Source: Methyloceanibacter sp. (GTDB lineage: Bacteria; Pseudomonadota; Alphaproteobacteria; Rhizobiales; Methyloligellaceae). Taken from it: 9,504 nt of DNA. Below are positions 6,139 to 9,504 of this stretch, piece after piece (position 1 is the first letter of the stretch; each line of letters opens with the position of its first letter). The notes beneath the pieces were generated by a model. That model was not told where the DNA came from, ran no database searches, and saw nothing but the letters and a program-made list of their open reading frames with translations. The translations under genes and the position numbers were made by a program. The stretch is from the NCBI GenBank assembly GCA_016649675.1, contig JAENXG010000080.1:1-9504 (forward strand), in the 5' to 3' direction.

Positions 6139-6744
6139 ATGCAGAAATTCACCACGCTCACCGGAATTGCCGCTTACCTGCCGATGATCAATGTCGACAC
6201 CGACATGATCATCCCCAAGCAGTACCTCAAGACCATCAAGCGCACGGGGTTGGGGACCGGCCTCTTTGCCGAGCTGCGCTATGACGAGGCAGGCAAGAAG
6301 CGGCCCGACTTCGTCCTGCACAAGCCGCCCTACCACGCGGCGCAGATCCTGATCACGGGAGAGAATTTCGGCTGCGGCTCCTCGCGCGAGCACGCGCCCT
6401 GGGCGCTGCTCGATTTCGGCATCAGGTGCATCATCGCGCCGTCCTTTGCCGACATCTTCTATAACAACTGCTTCAAGAACGGCATCCTGCCGATCACGCT
6501 GCCGCAAGAAGAGATCGACAAGCTCATCGACGACGCCTCGCGCGGCGCGAACGCGCCCATCACCATCGACCTTGCTTCGCAGGAGATCAGGGGACCTGAT
6601 GGCGGCGTCATCACGTTCGACATCGATCCCTTCCGCAAGCGTTGCCTGATGGAGGGGCTCGACGACATCGGTCTCACGCTCGAGAAGGGCGACGCGATCG
6701 ACAGTTTCGAGAGCCGGTCAAAAGCGGAGCGCCCCTGGGCCTGA
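6139..6744 (+). CDS. leuD: 3-isopropylmalate dehydratase small subunit
   Basis: This is the partner of LeuC in isopropylmalate isomerase; it supplies the swivelling domain that completes the active site. The protein is 201 residues, the usual bacterial LeuD length. Diagnostic blocks are MQKFTTLTGIAAYLP, DTDMIIPKQYLK (20-31) with the following RTGLG, GENFGCGSSREHAPWAL (74-90), IIAPSFADIFYNNCFKNGILP (98-118) and GLTLEKGD near the end. It is monocistronic by position: a divergent gene lies upstream, and a convergent gene ends 10 bases after its stop. Its partner leuC lies 3.6 kb upstream, so matched expression would need common regulation in trans. No attenuator or operator is recognised. Confidence 0.97.
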   Translation: MQKFTTLTGIAAYLPMINVDTDMIIPKQYLKTIKRTGLGTGLFAELRYDEAGKKRPDFVLHKPPYHAAQILITGENFGCGSSREHAPWALLDFGIRCIIAPSFADIFYNNCFKNGILPITLPQEEIDKLIDDASRGANAPITIDLASQEIRGPDGGVITFDIDPFRKRCLMEGLDDIGLTLEKGDAIDSFESRSKAERPWA

Positions 6745-6754
6745 CGGGATATCG

Positions 6755-7210
6755 CTAGTCGAAGGCGATCGGCGTCGTGGACTGGTCGATCAGGGGCTTC
6801 CCGTCCCGCGTGATCGTGAGCTCGGCATGGTAGGTTCCTTCCGGCCAGCCGCCCGCAGGTACCCCTCCCTTTCCCGCCTGCAGCAGATAACTCGCCTGGT
6901 CCTCCGCAAGCGTCTCGGTGTTGTGGAGAAGCGGGATGTCGCCGTTAACGAGCGTGATCTCGACGATGTCGCCCTTCTTGAGGTTGGCCGCCAAGACATA
7001 GGCCACGGCCGGCGTGTTGAAATGCGGCACGGGCAGCGCCGAGCCCTTCTCAAGCTCCGCCTCGGTGATTTCGTGGTCAGTGATGCCGAAGGCGAGCAGC
7101 TTGGTTTCCTGGGGCGACGAAGTGGCGCCGGCCGCCGTTTCCAGCTCAGGCCCGAATAGCCCAGCCCACCCCGAAATCAGCACCACCGCAAAGAGCGCCC
7201 TTGTCAGCAT
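6755..7210 (-). CDS. secreted hypothetical protein, possibly beta-sandwich
   Basis: I do not recognise this 151-residue protein. A strong GGGAG site precedes the ATG (7210). Residues 1-29 look like a signal peptide ending around ETAAGA. The mature part alternates beta-like segments: VAYVLAANLKKGDIVEITLV, then DIPLLHNTETL, then EGTYHAELTITRDGKPL. This suits an Ig- or FnIII-like fold, as in proteins with a 'G-x-Y-x-A-x-(L/I)-x-(V/I)' final strand. No cysteine is present. It is convergent with leuD (10-base gap, no terminator seen) and divergent from leuB. The role is unknown, though a periplasmic or surface location is likely. Confidence 0.75.
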   Translation of the reverse strand: MLTRALFAVVLISGWAGLFGPELETAAGATSSPQETKLLAFGITDHEITEAELEKGSALPVPHFNTPAVAYVLAANLKKGDIVEITLVNGDIPLLHNTETLAEDQASYLLQAGKGGVPAGGWPEGTYHAELTITRDGKPLIDQSTTPIAFD

Positions 7211-7259
7211 TTCCCACTCCCATTACGCAAGAAGGCCAGGACTTGAATTTGTCTCTGAC

Positions 7260-7301
7260 GCATGATTTTGGCCGAAAGGTCCCCTACTTTTCGGGATCAG
7301 G
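7260..7301. repeat. imperfect palindrome of a second rhizobial intergenic type
   Basis: GCATGATTTTGGCCGAAA (7260-7277) and ACTTTTCGGGATCAGG (7286-7301) form an imperfect inverted repeat; CCGAAA pairs exactly with TTTCGG (7289-7294). It closely resembles a short element common between genes in Rhizobiales, whose usual form begins GCATGAT and ends ATCATGC (recalled, not searched). The right end here reads ATCAGG, so this copy is slightly decayed. It lies in the 115-base divergent gap before leuB. Confidence 0.6.
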
Positions 7302-7325
7302 ACTTAGCACAGGACGCCCCGAGGC

Positions 7326-8429
7326 ATGAAAACTTACAAACTCCTGCTCCTTCCCGGTGACGGGATCGGCCCCGAGGTGATGGGCGAGGTCGGCCGGGTC
7401 GTCGCCTGGGTCAACTCAACCGGTCTCGCCGCCATCGAAACCGAGACCGACCTTGTCGGCGGCTGCGCTTATGACGCCCATGGCGAGGCGATCTCCGAGG
7501 CCGCCATGAGACTCGCGCTTGCCGCCGACGCCGTCATGCTGGGCGCCGTCGGCGGCCCGAAATGGGATGGCGTCGCTTACGATCAGCGCCCCGAGGCCGG
7601 GCTGCTTCGCCTGCGCAAGGACCTCGAGCTCTTCGCCAATCTCCGCCCCGCCATCTGCTATCCGGCGCTGGCCGACGCCTCCTCGCTGAAGCGCGACCGC
7701 GTCGATGGTCTCGACATCATGATCGTGCGCGAGCTGACCGGCGGGGTCTATTTCGGCAAGCCGAAGGAGATCATCGAGCTTCCCGCCGGCCAGAAGCGCG
7801 CCATCGACACTCAGGTTTACGACACCTACGAGATCGAGCGCATCGCCACGGTTGCCTTCGACCTGGCGCGCGAGCGCCGCCGGCTCGTGCATTCGGCCGA
7901 CAAGCGCAACGTCATGAAGACCGGCGTGCTGTGGAACGAGGTGGTCTCTCGGGTGCACAAGGAGCGCTATGGCGACGTGACGCTGCACCACATCCTCGCT
8001 GACAATTGCGCGATGCAGCTCGTGCGGGCGCCGAAGCAGTTCGACGTCATCGTCACCGACAATCTGTTCGGCGACATGCTGTCCGACGAGGCGGCCATGC
8101 TGACGGGCTCCCTCGGCATGCTGCCCTCCGCCTCGCTCGGCGCCGCCGACGCGACCGGCCGCCGCCCGGCACTGTACGAGCCGGTGCATGGCTCGGCGCC
8201 CGACATTGCCGGCAAGGGCATCGCCAATCCGATCGCCTCCATCGCCAGCTTCGCCATGTGTCTCCGCTATTCCTTCTATCTGGGCGACGCTGCCGACCGG
8301 ATCGACGGCGCGATCGCTTCCGTGCTCGGTCAGGGATTGCGCACGGCCGACATCGCCCAAGACGGCTGCCGCACCGTCGGCACGCGCGAGATGGGCGAGG
8401 CCATCGTCGCCGCGCTCAACCCCGCTTAG
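7326..8429 (+). CDS. leuB: 3-isopropylmalate dehydrogenase
   Basis: It oxidises and decarboxylates 3-isopropylmalate with NAD+ to 2-oxoisocaproate, the third dedicated step of leucine synthesis. The length of 367 residues is usual. The GDGIGPEV start, substrate-binding arginines 95, 97, 107 and 135 (LRLRKDLELFANLRP and IMIVRELTGG), Tyr142, Lys193 (ADKRNVMKTG) and the metal-binding aspartates 226, 250 and 254 are all present. LYEPVHGSAPDIAGKGIANP (283-302) forms the NAD loop region. The start ATG follows CGAGG closely. A secreted hypothetical begins 26 bases downstream and is probably on the same transcript. Confidence 0.98.
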   Translation: MKTYKLLLLPGDGIGPEVMGEVGRVVAWVNSTGLAAIETETDLVGGCAYDAHGEAISEAAMRLALAADAVMLGAVGGPKWDGVAYDQRPEAGLLRLRKDLELFANLRPAICYPALADASSLKRDRVDGLDIMIVRELTGGVYFGKPKEIIELPAGQKRAIDTQVYDTYEIERIATVAFDLARERRRLVHSADKRNVMKTGVLWNEVVSRVHKERYGDVTLHHILADNCAMQLVRAPKQFDVIVTDNLFGDMLSDEAAMLTGSLGMLPSASLGAADATGRRPALYEPVHGSAPDIAGKGIANPIASIASFAMCLRYSFYLGDAADRIDGAIASVLGQGLRTADIAQDGCRTVGTREMGEAIVAALNPA

Positions 8430-8443
8430 TTGAACGAGCCACT

Positions 8444-8448
8444 GGAGG
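8444..8448 (+). promoter_or_regulatory. ribosome binding site fixing the start at 8456
   Basis: GGAGG lies 7 bases before the ATG at 8456. The same frame is open back to 8006 inside leuB, so this site and the signal peptide decide the true start. Confidence 0.75.
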
Positions 8449-8455
8449 CGACATC

Positions 8456-9166
8456 ATGAAACGCACCGTGAGCCTGCTCGCCCTGCTCGCGCTCCTCGTT
8501 GTCGGCCGCGCGGGATTTGCGGCGGAGGAAACCGGCCCGCAAGGAGCGGACACCAAACAAGCCGCAGGCGCGCCGCCGGCCGCGGGCACACCGGCCGAGA
8601 ACGTGCCGGTGCTGACTCCCGAGGAGAAGGCCGAGAAGGAGGCGCGCAAGGCCTGCAAGATCAAGATCTGCGACATCCTCGCGACCAAGAACCCCGTGGG
8701 CGACGACGTCTCCTGCGACATCGTCAAGACCTGGCGCGGGGAGGACATCGTCAAGATGCTCGGCGGCAAGATCGACTGGCCCTGGGGCAATGCCACCTGC
8801 CAGTCGAAGCTCGAACTGAAGCGCGCGCCGCTCGCCAAGGCCATGAGCGAGGCCGCCTACACGATCGCGCTCCCGTCGCAGAAGGTGCGCTGCACGCTGG
8901 CGCAGAAGGACAAGGGCGAGCCTTACGTGGTCGAAATCGCCATGGCGCCGAAGGTGACCTTTAAGGATGGCAAGGCGTCCGAGGGCAGCGTCAATTGGGG
9001 CGAGGCGTTGGCGCCGCTCCTGATCTATCCCCTAATCTATGCCAGCACCGGGCTCGACAACTCGACCAATGTGCTTGGGCCCGACGTGGTGACCATGGTG
9101 AACGAGTTCGCCACCAAGAAGTGCGCCGAGGTGAAGACCGAGCTGCCGGGCACCAAGCCGAATTAG
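8456..9166 (+). CDS. secreted conserved hypothetical protein with six cysteines
   Basis: The 236-residue protein has a clear signal peptide (MKRTVSLLALLALLVVGRAGFAA, cleavage near residue 23). A Pro/Ala-rich linker (28-55), a short charged helix (PEEKAEKEARKA) and a globular part follow. That part contains ACKIKICDILATKN, SCDIVKTWRGEDI, WPWGNATCQ, VRCTLAQ, VTFKDGKASEGSVNWG and a final KKCAEVK. Cysteines lie at 67, 72, 87, 115, 146 and 223, an even number compatible with three disulfides. The pattern is familiar from uncharacterised rhizobial exported proteins, but no function is known to me. It lies 26 bases behind leuB, so it is probably co-transcribed, though nothing in it suggests a role in leucine synthesis. 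Confidence 0.85.
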   Translation: MKRTVSLLALLALLVVGRAGFAAEETGPQGADTKQAAGAPPAAGTPAENVPVLTPEEKAEKEARKACKIKICDILATKNPVGDDVSCDIVKTWRGEDIVKMLGGKIDWPWGNATCQSKLELKRAPLAKAMSEAAYTIALPSQKVRCTLAQKDKGEPYVVEIAMAPKVTFKDGKASEGSVNWGEALAPLLIYPLIYASTGLDNSTNVLGPDVVTMVNEFATKKCAEVKTELPGTKPN

Positions 9167-9180
9167 GGGCCACTCGCGGC

Positions 9181-9504
9181 TCAGGCCACGCCCGCTCTTT
9201 CGAGCTCGGTCTTGAGCTGGCCGGTGATCCACAGCCTGAACATGCGAATGTCGCATTGGAACGACCAGGTCGGGTGCGACACCATGGTGGGCCGGTTCCG
9301 CTACACCAGGAAATGCCCGGTCCACGCCAAGAGGTAGCCGAGACCCGTTCCGGCAAGGACTATCAGCGGATTGACGGTGACGAGGCCGATGACCAGCGCC
9401 ACCGCGCCGATCCCCGTGCCGAGCACATGCAGCATCCGCGTCGCCGATTGCGCATGGTGGCGGAGATAATGCTGCCAGAAATCATCGAAGCTTTCTTCCT
9501 GGCC
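9181..9504 (-). pseudogene. DUF962/Mpo1-like membrane protein, 3' part, interrupted by an in-frame TAG
   Basis: From the right edge the minus strand reads ESFDDFWQHYLRHHAQSATR, then MLHVLGT, two hydrophobic stretches (about codons 31-62) and AWTGHFLV. It then meets TAG (9301-9303, codon 68 from the edge) and continues in the same frame for 39 codons (RNRPTMVSHPTWSFQCDIRM, then FRLWITGQL) to TGA at 9181-9183. This is the layout of DUF962/YGL010w (Mpo1-like) proteins. His17, His26 and His64 of the visible part match the family's conserved histidines. Relatives usually have GHFFVE(K/R)NRP here, so one GAG-to-TAG change explains the stop. The 5' end is outside the window. The stop could be a true recent pseudogene, a sequencing error or readthrough. 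The gene ends 14 bases from the convergent 8456-9166 gene. Confidence 0.75.

Noticed and set aside
6079..6187. Short frame before leuD containing several Leu codons, as in a leucine attenuator leader
   Set aside because: It runs into leuD in another frame, has no run of adjacent Leu codons and no terminator/antiterminator stems.
7416..8360. Long minus-strand frame across leuB
   Set aside because: It is a GC-skew shadow of the leuB codons, with no start signal and no family likeness; leuB is certain.
8006..8455. Upstream extension of the secreted six-cysteine protein into leuB
   Set aside because: The Arg-rich reading overlaps leuB. GGAGG and a signal peptide set the start at 8456.

Overview
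The window looks like chromosomal DNA from a GC-rich alphaproteobacterium, most likely a member of Rhizobiales (Hyphomicrobiales). Three things point there: the order rplS-leuC followed by leuD and leuB nearby, the strongly GC-biased third codon positions, and intergenic palindromes of the type scattered through Bradyrhizobium/Rhodopseudomonas-like genomes. Genus cannot be fixed from the sequence alone.

Layout. Position 1-35 may hold the last codons of an upstream gene. rplS (192-938, ribosomal protein L19 with an unusual C-terminal helix-hairpin-helix-like domain) is followed by a long nested palindrome and leuC (1138-2544). A strong two-way terminator (2561-2590) separates leuC from a convergent gene for a secreted protein (2611-3276, minus). 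That protein is built from five 11-residue Cys/Trp repeats, a Gly-rich linker and an Asp/Asn/His-rich tail. Next come three plus-strand genes with zincin-type HExxH motifs: a cytoplasmic HExxHxxGxxD protein (3433-3858) and two tandem paralogous secreted HECGH proteins (3933-4424 and 4487-5125). A second long palindrome (5147-5241) separates them from a minus-strand pair of small membrane proteins: a three-helix protein (5268-5588) and a bacterial PH-domain protein (5595-5993).

leuD (6139-6744) follows, then a minus-strand secreted protein of unknown function (6755-7210), a third type of palindrome (7260-7301), leuB (7326-8429) and, 26 bases behind leuB, a secreted cysteine-containing conserved hypothetical (8456-9166). 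The right edge holds the 3' part of a minus-strand DUF962/Mpo1-like gene (9181-9504), interrupted in frame by one TAG at a place where relatives usually have Glu.

Function. LeuC and LeuD are the two subunits of isopropylmalate isomerase and LeuB is the next enzyme, so the window encodes the second and third dedicated steps of leucine synthesis. The genes are not one operon: about 3.6 kb of mostly envelope or secreted genes lies between leuC and leuD, and a reverse-strand gene lies between leuD and leuB. I see no tRNA or rRNA gene, insertion sequence, phage gene or CRISPR array, and no gene-free stretch longer than about 200 bases. The most unusual items are the L19 fusion, the Cys/Trp repeat protein, the paired secreted HECGH proteins and the nonsense-interrupted Mpo1-like gene.
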